Shown here in pieces: positions 1-7,271 of a DNA stretch of 64,000 bases. The DNA is from an uncultured Oscillospiraceae bacterium (lineage in GTDB: Bacteria > Bacillota > Clostridia > Oscillospirales > Acutalibacteraceae). Numbering within the stretch: the stretch's first letter is position 1; each line of letters starts with the position of its first letter. A program made the translations under genes and the position numbers. The stretch spans positions 124,001 to 188,000 of the forward strand of contig URQB01000001.1 in assembly GCA_900549825.1 (NCBI GenBank). Reading direction: 5' to 3'. Below the pieces are notes generated by a model. The model saw nothing but the letters and a program-made list of their open reading frames with translations, was not told where the DNA came from and did not search any database.

Positions 1-97
1 CCTGGTCAATCGCGCCGCGTTTGCCCGGCAGGCGCATACAGCCAAATCCGGGCACGGACAGGCACTTTCCGGTTTTGAAATCAGTCCGGTATTGCAT
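1..97 (-). CDS. Aldo/keto reductase, N-terminal part only (runs off left edge)
   Basis: Reading leftward from an ATG at 97 gives an open frame of 32 residues to the window edge, beginning MQYRTDFKTGKCLS and continuing with GFGCMRLPG. The MQYR...KTG..LS..GFGCMRLP pattern is the typical start of the aldo/keto reductase family, (alpha/beta)8-barrel enzymes that reduce aldehydes or ketones with NAD(P)H. Catalytic residues lie outside the window. It follows ldh on the same strand behind a hairpin. No clear ribosome binding site is visible before the ATG, so a decayed copy is possible. Confidence 0.6.
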   Translation of the reverse strand, partial: MQYRTDFKTGKCLSVPGFGCMRLPGKRGAIDQ

Positions 98-130
98 CCA
101 GCCACATCCGTTCTGTTTTTAGAAATATAT

Positions 131-158
131 CGGCGGGGCCATTGCCAACCCCGCCGTT
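131..158 (-). terminator. Hairpin after ldh
   Basis: An 8-bp perfect GC stem (CGGCGGGG with CCCCGCCG) around a 12-nt loop lies 18 bases past the ldh stop. It is followed on the minus strand by a short A/T tract, so it probably ends or attenuates the ldh transcript before the reductase. Confidence 0.6.
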
Positions 159-175
159 TCATTTGCGAAGTGAAT

Positions 176-1135
176 CTATTGCAGCCCCAGTTCATCAAAA
201 TGGGTGCGCAGCGTCTCGCAGGAAGCCTTGAATTTCCCGGTCTCGTCCTCCGTCAAGGACAACTGCAAAATCCGCTGGACGCCGTTGCGGTTGACGATGC
301 AGGGTGCGCCTACGAATACACCCGTCTCCCCGTATTCCCCGCGCATCATGGCAGATACCGTAAGCACGCTGTTTTCATTGCCGAAGATCGCGCGCGTGAT
401 GCGCACAAGCGCCATCCCGATGCCATAATAGGTTGCCCGCTTCGCCTCGATGATCTTCTGCGCCGCGCCGCGCACTTCTTCCGTGATCTTCTCCATTTCC
501 TCGCAGCAATACTTCCCATTGGACTCCTCGCAAATGGAGAGCACAGGCTTTGTCGCCATCATTGCCTGCGACCATGGGACAAACTCGCTGTCTCCATGCT
601 CGCCCATCACATAAGCGTGCATATTGCGCGGGTCGACGTGGAAGTATTCGCCGAGCAGGTAGCGCAGCCGTGCGGTATCGAGCGCCGTGCCCGTGCCCAG
701 TACACGGCGCGGATTGAAGCCGGAAAGCACAGCGGTGATCCGCGTCATAATATCGACCGGATTGGTCGCCACCAGGAAGATGCCGTTAAAGCCGGATTCC
801 GTCACCGGGTCGATAATCGACCGGAAGACCGCCGTATTCCGCTGCAGCAGATCCAGGCGGGATTCCCCAGGCTTCTGGGCGACGCCAGCGCAGATCGTGA
901 CAATATCCGCGTCGCTGCAATCTTCATAACTGCCGGCATAAATTTTCATATTCGAGCCGGAAAAGGCCAGGCCGTGGTTCAAATCCATCGCCTCGCCCTC
1001 GGCGCGCCTGCGGTCTACGTCGACCAGCACCAGCTCATCGCAGGCATTCTGATTGAGCAGCGCATATGCATAGCTCATGCCCACCATGCCGGTCCCGATG
1101 AGCACCACTTTTCTATTTTCCGAGATCATATCCAT
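176..1135 (-). CDS. ldh: L-lactate dehydrogenase
   Basis: A cytoplasmic NAD-dependent enzyme that reduces pyruvate to L-lactate and regenerates NAD+ in fermentation. The N-terminal Rossmann fold shows GTGMVG and an acidic residue after strand 2 (LVDVD). The mobile loop contains GESRLDLLQRN with the substrate-binding Arg, followed by ATNPVD and the catalytic His in MGEHGDS. At about 319 residues it has the normal family length. I chose the ATG at 1135 because AGAAAGG lies six bases upstream; a GTG at 1138 and an ATG at 1129 are alternatives. It has its own strong promoter and a hairpin behind it, so it is probably monocistronic or weakly coupled to the reductase. Malate dehydrogenase is the only close alternative, and the loop residues favour lactate. 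Confidence 0.95.
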   Translation of the reverse strand: MDMISENRKVVLIGTGMVGMSYAYALLNQNACDELVLVDVDRRRAEGEAMDLNHGLAFSGSNMKIYAGSYEDCSDADIVTICAGVAQKPGESRLDLLQRNTAVFRSIIDPVTESGFNGIFLVATNPVDIMTRITAVLSGFNPRRVLGTGTALDTARLRYLLGEYFHVDPRNMHAYVMGEHGDSEFVPWSQAMMATKPVLSICEESNGKYCCEEMEKITEEVRGAAQKIIEAKRATYYGIGMALVRITRAIFGNENSVLTVSAMMRGEYGETGVFVGAPCIVNRNGVQRILQLSLTEDETGKFKASCETLRTHFDELGLQ

Positions 1136-1197
1136 CACATGCCTTTCTCAAATGGGACGAACGCTGTCCAAGATTTGTATTGCCGTCCCTGCCTTTA

Positions 1198-1226
1198 TTT
1201 ATACACGGTTTTTGGAATTCGGTCAA
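1198..1226 (-). promoter_or_regulatory. ldh promoter
   Basis: On the minus strand TTGACC (1226-1221), a 17-base spacer and TATAAA (1203-1198) form a near-consensus sigma-A promoter 63 bases before the ldh start. Confidence 0.75.
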
Positions 1227-1547
1227 GTAATCGCAAGAAGACATGTGTCGTGAAAATATGAAGATGTTATCATTTGTTTTTCCGAGTAAATTTAACAAAC
1301 TTTCATTAGAATCCTATATGTTTTGCTAATTTAACTAACCTGTTCCATAAAGATATATTCATTGGGGTGTTTATGTCAATTATAACTATCGTGTGACAGG
1401 TGCCCTGCTTAACGTCTCTTTCGCAACAGCTGCGACCGTACAATTGGCCCAACTTTTTATACTTGGTCAACAGACGCTTAAATAAAATGATGATATGCCG
1501 GCAGATGCCCCCTATCATTATTTTTTATAAAATCGCTTGGAGGGGCT
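1227..1547. other. AT-rich intergenic stretch between ldh promoter and small membrane peptide gene
   Basis: No gene is convincing here. The open frames have no ribosome binding site and no recognisable protein. The base composition is more AT-rich than the flanking genes. Confidence 0.4.
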
Positions 1548-1643
1548 ATGTTAAAGCTAAATCAAAAAAGAATGCCTACGATCTGTATCATAATGGTCCT
1601 TGCGCTTTTCACCAGCGTATTTGGAGGGTTTTATTTTTCATAA
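1548..1643 (+). CDS. Possible 31-residue membrane peptide
   Basis: An ATG with an excellent ribosome binding site (GGAGGGG, two bases before the start codon) opens a 31-codon frame. It has a basic N-terminus (MLKLNQKRMPT) followed by one hydrophobic helix of about 19 residues (ICIIMVLALFTSVFGGFYF) and a serine before the stop. It lies between the divergent or convergent neighbours ldh and rplL and ends just before the rplL terminator, which would also act in this direction. I do not recognise it. It could be a small membrane protein or toxin-like peptide, or a chance frame. The spacing from ribosome binding site to start is short and no clear promoter was seen. Confidence 0.4.
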   Translation: MLKLNQKRMPTICIIMVLALFTSVFGGFYFS

Positions 1644-1647
1644 ATAA

Positions 1648-1685
1648 CAAAAAAGGATCCGCAAGCGTTGCTTCCGGATCCTTTT
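1648..1685 (-). terminator. Terminator of the ribosomal operon
   Basis: Eleven-base arms AAAAGGATCCG / CGGATCCTTTT with a 13-base loop, followed on the minus strand by a T-rich run. It lies 45 bases after the rplL stop and closes the operon, so rpoB is not co-transcribed. Confidence 0.85.
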
Positions 1686-1729
1686 CACCGCAGGCCGCAA
1701 GGGTCTCACGATTTTCTGATAAGACAATC

Positions 1730-2110
1730 TTATTTGAGCTCGACCTTTGCGCCGGCAGCCTCCAGCTTCTCCTTCGCCGCTTCCGCGTCTTCCTTGGAGA
1801 TGCCTTCCTTGACAGCCTTGGGAGCGCCGTCGACAACAGCCTTCGCATCGGCAAGGCCAAGGCCGGTGATCTCGCGGACCGCCTTGATCACCTTGATCTT
1901 CTCCGCGCCGACTTCCGCAAGGATGACGTCGAACTCGGTCTTCTCTTCCTCAGCAGCAGCAGCGCCGCCGTCGGCCGGAGCCGCAACCGCTACCGCGGCA
2001 GCAGCGGATACGCCGAACTCTTCCTCGACCGCATGAACAAGCTCGGAGAGCTCAAGCACGGAGAGGACTTTGATTTCTTCAATGATCGCATTAATTTTAT
2101 CAGATGCCAT
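1730..2110 (-). CDS. rplL: 50S ribosomal protein L7/L12
   Basis: Acidic stalk protein of the large subunit, present as dimers bound to L10, which recruits translation GTPases. The sequence shows the N-terminal dimerisation helices (ELSELVHAVEEEFGV), a long Ala/Pro/Gly hinge at about 35-55, and the conserved C-terminal domain with KIKVIKAVREITGLGL and GLADAKAVVDGAPKAVKEG. It has 126 residues, which is normal. Start supported by GGAGGTT upstream. It is the last gene of the rplK-rplA-rplJ-rplL set, 64 bases after rplJ, and is followed by a strong terminator instead of rpoB. Confidence 0.97.
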   Translation of the reverse strand: MASDKINAIIEEIKVLSVLELSELVHAVEEEFGVSAAAAVAVAAPADGGAAAAEEEKTEFDVILAEVGAEKIKVIKAVREITGLGLADAKAVVDGAPKAVKEGISKEDAEAAKEKLEAAGAKVELK

Positions 2111-2174
2111 TGTAATGAACCTCCAATGATTTCATATTGTAGCCGCAGGGCAAATTGCAAATTAAAACCTGCAA

Positions 2175-2708
2175 TTACGCCTCTGCCGGGGCCTCCGCCT
2201 GCGCGGGAACGGCCTCGCCGGACTTATCGACGATTGCCTGAATCGCGCGCGCAAAGGAAGCGATGGGTGCGTTGAACGCATTGCAGACCGTCGCGAGCAA
2301 AACCTCGCGGGACGGCAGCTTTGCAAGGCTGCTGATCTTTTCCAGGCTGATGACGCCGTTGTCCAGGAAACCGCTCTTCACGGTAAAATTCTTGTTCGCG
2401 TCGGCAAACTTGCACAGAATGCGCGCGGGAGCAACATAATCATCCTCGCTCAGGGCGATTGCGGTTGTGCCGGAAAGCACAGTGTCAAGCTCTTCAAGAC
2501 CTGCATCCTGCACGGCAAGATGCAGAAGCGTATTCTTGACAACGGCGTAGTGTACGCCTGCTTCACGCAGCTCCTTACGAAGCTTCGTATCATCCGCGAC
2601 GTTGATGCCCTTGTAATCGACGACCACGCCTGCACAGGCATTTTTCAGCTGTGCAGAGAGGTCTGCGACCTTTTGCTTCTTGAGTTCCAAAACTTTTTCA
2701 CTCGGCAA
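2175..2708 (-). CDS. rplJ: 50S ribosomal protein L10
   Basis: L10 anchors L7/L12 dimers to the 23S rRNA at the GTPase-associated centre and, with L12, represses its own operon by binding the leader RNA. The N-terminal rRNA-binding part has YKGINVADDTKLRKELREAG and VVKNTLLHLA, and the C-terminal helix region ends in an Ala/Glu-rich tail. It has 177 residues. The start is a TTG at 2708: GGAGGT lies eight bases upstream and the frame then reads MPSEKVLELKKQKV. The leader before it carries the L10-binding RNA and an attenuator. No unusual residues were noticed. Confidence 0.96.
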   Translation of the reverse strand: MPSEKVLELKKQKVADLSAQLKNACAGVVVDYKGINVADDTKLRKELREAGVHYAVVKNTLLHLAVQDAGLEELDTVLSGTTAIALSEDDYVAPARILCKFADANKNFTVKSGFLDNGVISLEKISSLAKLPSREVLLATVCNAFNAPIASFARAIQAIVDKSGEAVPAQAEAPAEA

Positions 2709-2770
2709 TGGATTTCACCTCCTCTAAATCTACCGCCTCTCCATATTGCTGATGGGGAAGCGGCATCTCA

Positions 2771-2791
2771 GGCACTTTTTGAGAAAGTGCC
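2771..2791 (-). other. Hairpin between L10 attenuator and rplJ
   Basis: GGCACTTT / AAAGTGCC with a 5-base loop. It follows the attenuator stem in the rplJ leader and may be an RNA-processing or anti-structure element; its role is not known. Confidence 0.4.
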
Positions 2792-2794
2792 CTC

Positions 2795-2948
2795 TCATGG
2801 GGGAAGGAAAAACCCTTCCCGCGCACCGCAGGAAGGGTATGACCATACAAATGCACGCCGAAACGCTCCGGCTTTTGTATGCTCTCCATTCCTCGGCAGG
2901 CGGCCAATGGCCATTATGCGCAAAGCGCACCTGCTGTCTTCGGTGTAA
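2795..2948 (-). ncRNA. L10 leader (ribosomal protein autoregulatory RNA)
   Basis: On the minus strand the transcript reads ACCGAAGACAGCAGG, a variable hairpin (GTGCGCTTTGCGCAT), then CGCCTGCCGAGG. This is the recognisable core of the Firmicute L10 leader that binds the L10(L12)4 complex. It is followed by a second helix (ATACAAAAGC...GCATTTGTATGG) and an attenuator stem. It sits between its own promoter and rplJ, as in other Firmicutes. Confidence 0.85.
2804..2838 (-). terminator. Attenuator stem in the L10 leader
   Basis: ACCCTTCC / GGAAGGGT arms around a 12-base loop, followed on the minus strand by TTTTCCTT. This fits a conditional terminator formed when L10 binds the leader. Its T run is short, so it may be leaky. 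Confidence 0.6.
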
Positions 2949-2961
2949 GAACAGTGTTATT

Positions 2962-2990
2962 ATACTAGCACACGAAATACTCCGTGTCAA
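2962..2990 (-). promoter_or_regulatory. Promoter of rplJ-rplL
   Basis: TTGACA at 2990-2985 with TAGTAT at 2967-2962 after 17 bases; an overlapping TATAAT at 2964-2959 would need a 20-base spacer. It starts transcription of the L10 leader downstream of rplA. Confidence 0.7.
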
Positions 2991-3001
2991 GTATTTTCGG
3001 C

Positions 3002-3703
3002 TTATTCCGCGCCGCCCACACGGTTTGCATTGATGCGTACGCCAGGGCCCATCGTGGTGGCAACCACGCAGGAGCGGACATACTGGCCCTTTGTCGCCGC
3101 GGGCTTCGCCTTGATGATAGCCTCCATCAGGGTAGAGAAGTTCTCATTCAGCTTTTCCGCGCCGAAGGATACCTTGCCGATCGGGCAGTGGATGATATTG
3201 GTCTTATCGAGACGGTACTCGATCTTACCGGCCTTGGCCTCCGTAACAGCCTTCGCAACATCGGGCGTAACTGTACCGGCCTTCGGGCTCGGCATCAGGC
3301 CGCGCGGACCAAGCACTTTACCAAGGCGGCCGACCAGGCCCATCATATTGGGCGCTGCGATGGCCACATCGAAGTCCATCCAGCCCTCGCCCTGAATCTT
3401 GGCGACCAGCTCCTCCGCGCCGACAAACTCCGCGCCGGCCTCTTCGGCGGCCTTTGCATCGTCGCCCTTGGCGAACACAGCAACACGGACGGATTTACCA
3501 GTGCCATTGGGCAGCACAACAGCGCCGCGAACCTGCTGGTCCGCATGGCGGGAGTCAACGCCCAGGCGGATATGCGCTTCCACTGTTTCATCAAATTTTG
3601 CCGTTGCGGTTTTCACCGCGACCTCCAGCGCTTCCGCGGGGTCGTAAAGCTTCGTTTTATCGACAAGCTTCGCGCTTTCGACATATTTTTTACCATGTTT
3701 CAT
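3002..3703 (-). CDS. rplA: 50S ribosomal protein L1
   Basis: L1 binds the mobile L1 stalk of 23S rRNA near the E site and can repress rplK-rplA translation. The sequence begins MKHGKKYVESAKLVDK and contains the conserved NVGTG-like region (NGTGKSVRVAVFAKGD), MPSPKAGTVTPDV and the C-terminal TMGPGVRIN motif. It has 233 residues, the normal length. GGGAGG stands before the ATG. It lies downstream of rplK, and its end is followed by the rplJ promoter. Confidence 0.97.
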   Translation of the reverse strand: MKHGKKYVESAKLVDKTKLYDPAEALEVAVKTATAKFDETVEAHIRLGVDSRHADQQVRGAVVLPNGTGKSVRVAVFAKGDDAKAAEEAGAEFVGAEELVAKIQGEGWMDFDVAIAAPNMMGLVGRLGKVLGPRGLMPSPKAGTVTPDVAKAVTEAKAGKIEYRLDKTNIIHCPIGKVSFGAEKLNENFSTLMEAIIKAKPAATKGQYVRSCVVATTMGPGVRINANRVGGAE

Positions 3704-3758
3704 TCGTCTGACCTCCCTAAAGAGTGGTTAATCGGATGTTTCCTCCCACCCGGGAGCA

Positions 3759-4184
3759 TTAATCGGAGACAACGATGCCCATGCTGCGCGCAGTACCGGC
3801 AATCATGCTGGCGGCTGCTTCTACGCTTGCTGCATTCAGATCGGGCATCTTCTGCTCGGCGATTTTTCTAATCTGCTCACCGGTGATCGTTGCGACCTTG
3901 TTCTTGTTCGGCACGCCGGACGCCTTGTCAATTCCGCAGGCCTTTTTCAGAAGAACGGCGGCGGGCGGCGTCTTGGTGATAAACGTGAACGAACGGTCCG
4001 CATAGACGGTGATGACGACCGGGATGATCAGGCCGATATCATTTTTTGTGCGCTCGTTGAATTCCTTCGTGAACGCCATGATGTTTACACCGTGCTGACC
4101 CAGCGCAGGACCGACCGGGGGTGCCGGGGTTGCTTTTCCGGCGGGGATCTGCAGCTTAATGAAACCTACAACCTTTTGAGCCAT
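3759..4184 (-). CDS. rplK: 50S ribosomal protein L11
   Basis: L11 forms the GTPase-associated centre base with L10/L12 and is needed for RelA-type stringent signalling. The sequence starts MAQKVVGFIKLQIPAGKATP with PPVGPALGQHGVNI and ends with KMPDLNAASVEAAASMIAGTARSMGI (shown here in part), all typical. It has 141 residues. The ATG at 4184 follows GGAGGTGCAAAAA; a longer upstream open frame is not part of the protein. A 140-base spacer with two small hairpins (4218-4241 and 4250-4262) separates it from nusG. Confidence 0.97.
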   Translation of the reverse strand: MAQKVVGFIKLQIPAGKATPAPPVGPALGQHGVNIMAFTKEFNERTKNDIGLIIPVVITVYADRSFTFITKTPPAAVLLKKACGIDKASGVPNKNKVATITGEQIRKIAEQKMPDLNAASVEAAASMIAGTARSMGIVVSD

Positions 4185-4327
4185 TTTTTGCACCTCCAAA
4201 TATACGTGGTAACTGGCGGAGTAAGTGCGAATTCCTACTCCTCCCACAGGGGGCGAACCCCCGCGCCAGACGGTAAAGCCGCACAGGCGCATAATAAGCG
4301 GCAGGGCCGCTGATTACCAAACGTGTT

Positions 4328-4879
4328 TTACTCGACTGCCGGCTCCACCTGATCGAGTGCAAACTCAACCGGCGTTTCACGGCCAAACATGGAAATCGTT
4401 ACGCGGACAAGATCCTTATCCGGATCGATCTCCTCGACGACGCCGGAGAAATCTCCAAACGGGCCGTCGATGATATTGACAAGGTCGCCGACCTGATAGG
4501 CCACTTCGACCTGCCTTTTCTCCACGCCGAGCGCGAGCACTTCCTCATCGCTGAGCGGGACGGGCTTGCTCTCCGGGCCCACAAAGCCCGTAACGCCGCG
4601 CGTATTGCGGATGACATACCAGGTGTCGTCCGACATGACGTACTCCCCGTCCTCCACATCGACCGCAAGCTTCACCAGCACATAGCCCGGAAATACCTTG
4701 CGCTCTACGTCGCGCTTTTTGTTATCCTTGATTTCAGTGACCGTCTCCATGGGGATTTTTACCTCCAGGATCTGATCCTGCATCTGGCGGTTTTCCACAA
4801 CCGTTTCGATATTGTTGGCCACTTTGTTTTCGTAGCCGGAATAGGTATGGATCACATACCACTTTGCGCTGTCAGCCAT
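4328..4879 (-). CDS. nusG: Transcription termination/antitermination protein NusG
   Basis: NusG binds RNA polymerase across the cleft, aids processivity or pausing, and links to ribosome or Rho. It has 183 residues. The N-terminal NGN domain shows KWYVIHTYSGYE and FPGYVLVK, and the C-terminal KOW domain shows VGDLVNIIDGPFGDFSGVV. The start at 4879 (ATG GCT GAC) follows AAAGGGTGG. It is placed between secE and rplK, the usual order in Firmicutes. Confidence 0.97.
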   Translation of the reverse strand: MADSAKWYVIHTYSGYENKVANNIETVVENRQMQDQILEVKIPMETVTEIKDNKKRDVERKVFPGYVLVKLAVDVEDGEYVMSDDTWYVIRNTRGVTGFVGPESKPVPLSDEEVLALGVEKRQVEVAYQVGDLVNIIDGPFGDFSGVVEEIDPDKDLVRVTISMFGRETPVEFALDQVEPAVE

Positions 4880-4907
4880 GTTAGACCACCCTTTCGCTTG
4901 GACCCGC

Positions 4908-5339
4908 TTAACCGAGCAGTCCGCCAAACAGCTGGATGGCTCCGGTTTTCGCTGTCGTCGCGGCACCGGTGACAGCTTCCGTCACGGCGCCCGTCGTCGA
5001 TTCTGCCGCAGCGACCGTCGTCGTGGGCTCCTGCGCCAGGCCCTCAATCAGGCGCAGTCCCTGGGAAAGGCCAAAGTCCACAATCCAGATGCCGATCCCA
5101 ATGATCAAAATCACGGCGATGACAACGCCGGTGCTTTTGAGCACGGTCTTTGCGTCGGGCCAGGTGATCTTCTTGATCTCGCCCCTGAAATCCTTAAAGA
5201 AGCGGGCGATCGCCTTGCCGGCGCGCACAAAGATATTTGGCTTTTTCGGTTTGTTTGCCTTATCGGCCTTGTCCGCTTTTGTGGCCTTGGCTTTTTTGTC
5301 GGCCATTTCCACAGCGTCCTTTTTCTTTTCGTCAGCCAT
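4908..5339 (-). CDS. secE: Preprotein translocase subunit SecE, extended
   Basis: SecE clamps SecY in the membrane translocon. The core has the amphipathic helix FVRAGKAIARFFKDFRGE, the conserved KKITWP motif at about 56-61, and one membrane helix at about 70-92. Most Firmicute SecE proteins are 60-75 residues. This one has 143, with a Lys/Ala/Asp-rich N-terminal region of about 33 residues and a C-terminal Ala/Thr/Glu-rich tail of about 40. The start at 5339 follows GCGGAGGAAAG. The gene is 17 bases after rpmG and 28 bases before nusG. Confidence 0.93.
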   Translation of the reverse strand: MADEKKKDAVEMADKKAKATKADKADKANKPKKPNIFVRAGKAIARFFKDFRGEIKKITWPDAKTVLKSTGVVIAVILIIGIGIWIVDFGLSQGLRLIEGLAQEPTTTVAAAESTTGAVTEAVTGAATTAKTGAIQLFGGLLG

Positions 5340-5356
5340 TCATCTTTCCTCCGCTC

Positions 5357-5506
5357 TTATTTGGTTTCTCTGTGGAGCGTGTGTTTCTTGCAGAATCTGC
5401 AATACTTATTCATCTCCAGCCTGTCGGGGTTGTTCTTCTTGTTTTTCATCGTATTGTAGTTGCGCTGCTTGCACTCCGTGCAGGATAAAGTGACTTTTAC
5501 TCTCAT
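5357..5506 (-). CDS. rpmG: 50S ribosomal protein L33
   Basis: A 49-residue large-subunit protein, begun by ATG at 5506 after CTGGAGGTG. It reads MRVKVTLSCTECKQRNY, then NNPDRLEMNKYCRFCKKHTLH. The two CxxC pairs (CTEC and CRFC) mark the zinc-ribbon, Cys-containing form of L33 made when zinc is available. It is first in the rpmG-secE-nusG transcript, behind a leader of about 190 bases. Confidence 0.96.
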   Translation of the reverse strand: MRVKVTLSCTECKQRNYNTMKNKKNNPDRLEMNKYCRFCKKHTLHRETK

Positions 5507-5699
5507 GACGGCACCTCCAGTTTTCCGGATATTTTCAGAGCCTGCCAATCCACAGGCACAGCCTCCGTGCTCCTTGCAAAGCAACCTTGAGGGCATTGCT
5601 TCGCAGAAAGCCCGCAGCCCGCCTTTCCGCAGGATTTTTCAGGTTCCAGCCTCCCTCTAAAAATGGGCACAAAAAAAGAACCCTCTTAGAGGTAAAACC
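5507..5699 (-). promoter_or_regulatory. Long structured leader of rpmG-secE-nusG
   Basis: About 190 bases between the promoter and rpmG hold no gene. Near the 5' end of the transcript is CCTCTAAGAGG followed by TTCTTTTTTT, a short terminator-like hairpin, and the rest contains self-complementary GC-rich pieces. I do not match it to a known leader family. Confidence 0.4.
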
Positions 5700-5728
5700 A
5701 CTATAACACACTTTCATCAAGCGGTCAA
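5700..5728 (-). promoter_or_regulatory. Promoter of rpmG-secE-nusG
   Basis: TTGACC (5728-5723), 17-base spacer, TATAGT (5705-5700) on the minus strand. Confidence 0.75.
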
Positions 5729-5892
5729 GTAATTTTCCCCGATAAAAGGGCCTTTTCCCATCTTTTTGGTCATGCGGCCGCGGCTCCCCGATAAAATGAA
5801 AAGCGGGGGGTCAAATTCACGGCATTCCCCTGAGGGAGCAACTCGGTTTTCTTCACATTATAAACACAAAAAATGAATGCTGAGGTGTTGAA

Positions 5893-6108
5893 ATGGCAAT
5901 CGTCTACACAAAGCTGATGCGTCTGCTGGAGGACCGTCAAATCAGCTTCTACCGGCTCAAGAAATCCGTAAACATTGCGGATGGAACGCTTAGCCGCCTG
6001 CGGCAGAATCGCTCTGTCTCCATGGAAACCATCAATCGGATCTGCCAGATGCTTCAATGCCAGCCCGGCGATCTCATGGAATATATCGAGGACCCGGAAA
6101 ATGATTGA
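5893..6108 (+). CDS. Small XRE-family DNA-binding protein
   Basis: A 71-residue protein that is almost only a Cro/C1-type helix-turn-helix: KLMRLLEDRQISFYRLKKSVNI, then DGTLSRLRQNRSVSMETINRICQ and a short acidic tail. Proteins of this size and form (YozG-like) act as free-standing repressors, often next to the genes they control. GAGGTG lies upstream of the ATG. The neighbour to the right is a leftward membrane protein gene, so a direct partner is not evident. No ligand domain is present. Confidence 0.85.
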   Translation: MAIVYTKLMRLLEDRQISFYRLKKSVNIADGTLSRLRQNRSVSMETINRICQMLQCQPGDLMEYIEDPEND

Positions 6109-6129
6109 AACGCTTATCCAATCGATAAC

Positions 6130-6162
6130 CCGCCCACCGGATGATTCCGGCACCGGGCGGGC
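6130..6162 (+). terminator. GC-rich hairpin after the XRE gene
   Basis: CCCGCCC..CCGG / CCGG..GGGCGGG, a nearly perfect 13-bp stem 22 bases after the stop. No T run follows on either strand, so termination is likely but not certain. Confidence 0.45.
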
Positions 6163-6234
6163 GTATCCTCTAATACAGATGGTAGGAAGCGTCATCCCGT
6201 AACAGTGGTGTATCGCCGCATTTCAGCGCGAAAT

Positions 6235-7164
6235 TCATCGTAAAACCGATTCTGAAACGCGGACGTGCTCCCTTTCCACTACAAAATCACGTTTATGCAG
6301 CTCAAGCGCATCGCACACTGCCCAGGCGATGGAGCCGATCAAAACAGAAATACCGACGGCGAGATAAATCCATGCAGATTCTCCCCGGATATCGTTGATA
6401 TTCCCCATGCCGATAAACCGGTCCAGGCAAAACAGGCAGCCGACGTAGGTCATCAACAAATGGCCGAGCGCCTGCGGCCAGTGGTTCAAATAAAACTGAT
6501 GCGCCCCGAATATGCCAAGGCACCAGGCCAGCTGTTCTGCCTTTTTCCTGTCCCTCGGCTTGATGGCAGGAATAGAGGCCTGCTCCGTCACCGGATAAAT
6601 CTCTGTGAAATTCACCAGGAACAGCAGCGCCATCGCAATCCACATCGGGACAAGCTCCAGCAGCCCGCTTTTCCCAACCGTCAGCAGGATCACCAGCATG
6701 GCCAGGAGCATCCCGGCCACTGCGAACGACGTAATTTTATAACGGATATGCTTTTTAAAATTATGCAGGAAAAACAGAAGCAGGGCCGCGCCATTGAGCG
6801 CGATAAAGCCAATCGCCCCAATCCAGTGGAGCACATGCTCCCAGCCCCAGTCGTTGATAAAGATCACCGTCATCGCCATCATCGGCGCCGTATACAGGGC
6901 AACGGCGCCGATTTTCCCCGTATAGTGATAGCGGCGGTATAGATAAGAGATATTCAGAAAAAATGCCGCGGCGGTCAGACCTCCCCATGCCAAAAAACCA
7001 AAGGGATGATCATACCCGATCCAGGAGATCGTATTCTCCTCGCCGAGCGGATTGCGCACACAGCCGAAAATCACATTGTAAACCAATGCCATCAGCAGGA
7101 CCGCCATGCACAGCTTCCGGTTGTCGAACAGGCACGGCATGTTTTCTTTTTCAGGTTTTGGCAT
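6235..7164 (-). CDS. Polytopic membrane protein with TM2-like domain
   Basis: A protein of about 309 residues with roughly eight to nine hydrophobic helices. The first two thirds form an unassigned membrane bundle with conserved-looking GWEHVLHWIGAIGF. Near residue 210 is a TM2-like segment (KKAEQLAWCLGIFGAHQFYL, then LGHLLMTYVGC), a hairpin of two helices with the Gly-x-His-x-Phe-Tyr signature. The tail is short and charged. I chose the ATG at 7164 because AGGGAG lies ten bases upstream; an ATG at 7185 has no such site. Function unknown. It lies beside a membrane-anchored XRE regulator on the same strand. Confidence 0.75.
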   Translation of the reverse strand: MPKPEKENMPCLFDNRKLCMAVLLMALVYNVIFGCVRNPLGEENTISWIGYDHPFGFLAWGGLTAAAFFLNISYLYRRYHYTGKIGAVALYTAPMMAMTVIFINDWGWEHVLHWIGAIGFIALNGAALLLFFLHNFKKHIRYKITSFAVAGMLLAMLVILLTVGKSGLLELVPMWIAMALLFLVNFTEIYPVTEQASIPAIKPRDRKKAEQLAWCLGIFGAHQFYLNHWPQALGHLLMTYVGCLFCLDRFIGMGNINDIRGESAWIYLAVGISVLIGSIAWAVCDALELHKRDFVVEREHVRVSESVLR

Positions 7165-7271
7165 GCTTTCATCTCTCCCTATCATGAAAATTCTAAAACA
7201 CTGGTTTTTATTTTAACAGCATTTTCTAAATAAGAAAAGAATAATTATAAACTCCGGACACAGTTTGCTCT

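Noticed and set aside
92..1261. Long plus-strand open frame across ldh
   Set aside because: Runs opposite to an unmistakable lactate dehydrogenase; Arg/His-rich shadow.
1400..2275. Long plus-strand open frame across rplL
   Set aside because: Antisense shadow of rplL and part of rplJ; no ribosome binding site and a composition forced by the real gene.
2730..2990. Minus-strand frame upstream of rplJ as a leader peptide
   Set aside because: It lies over the structured L10 leader and has no proper start.
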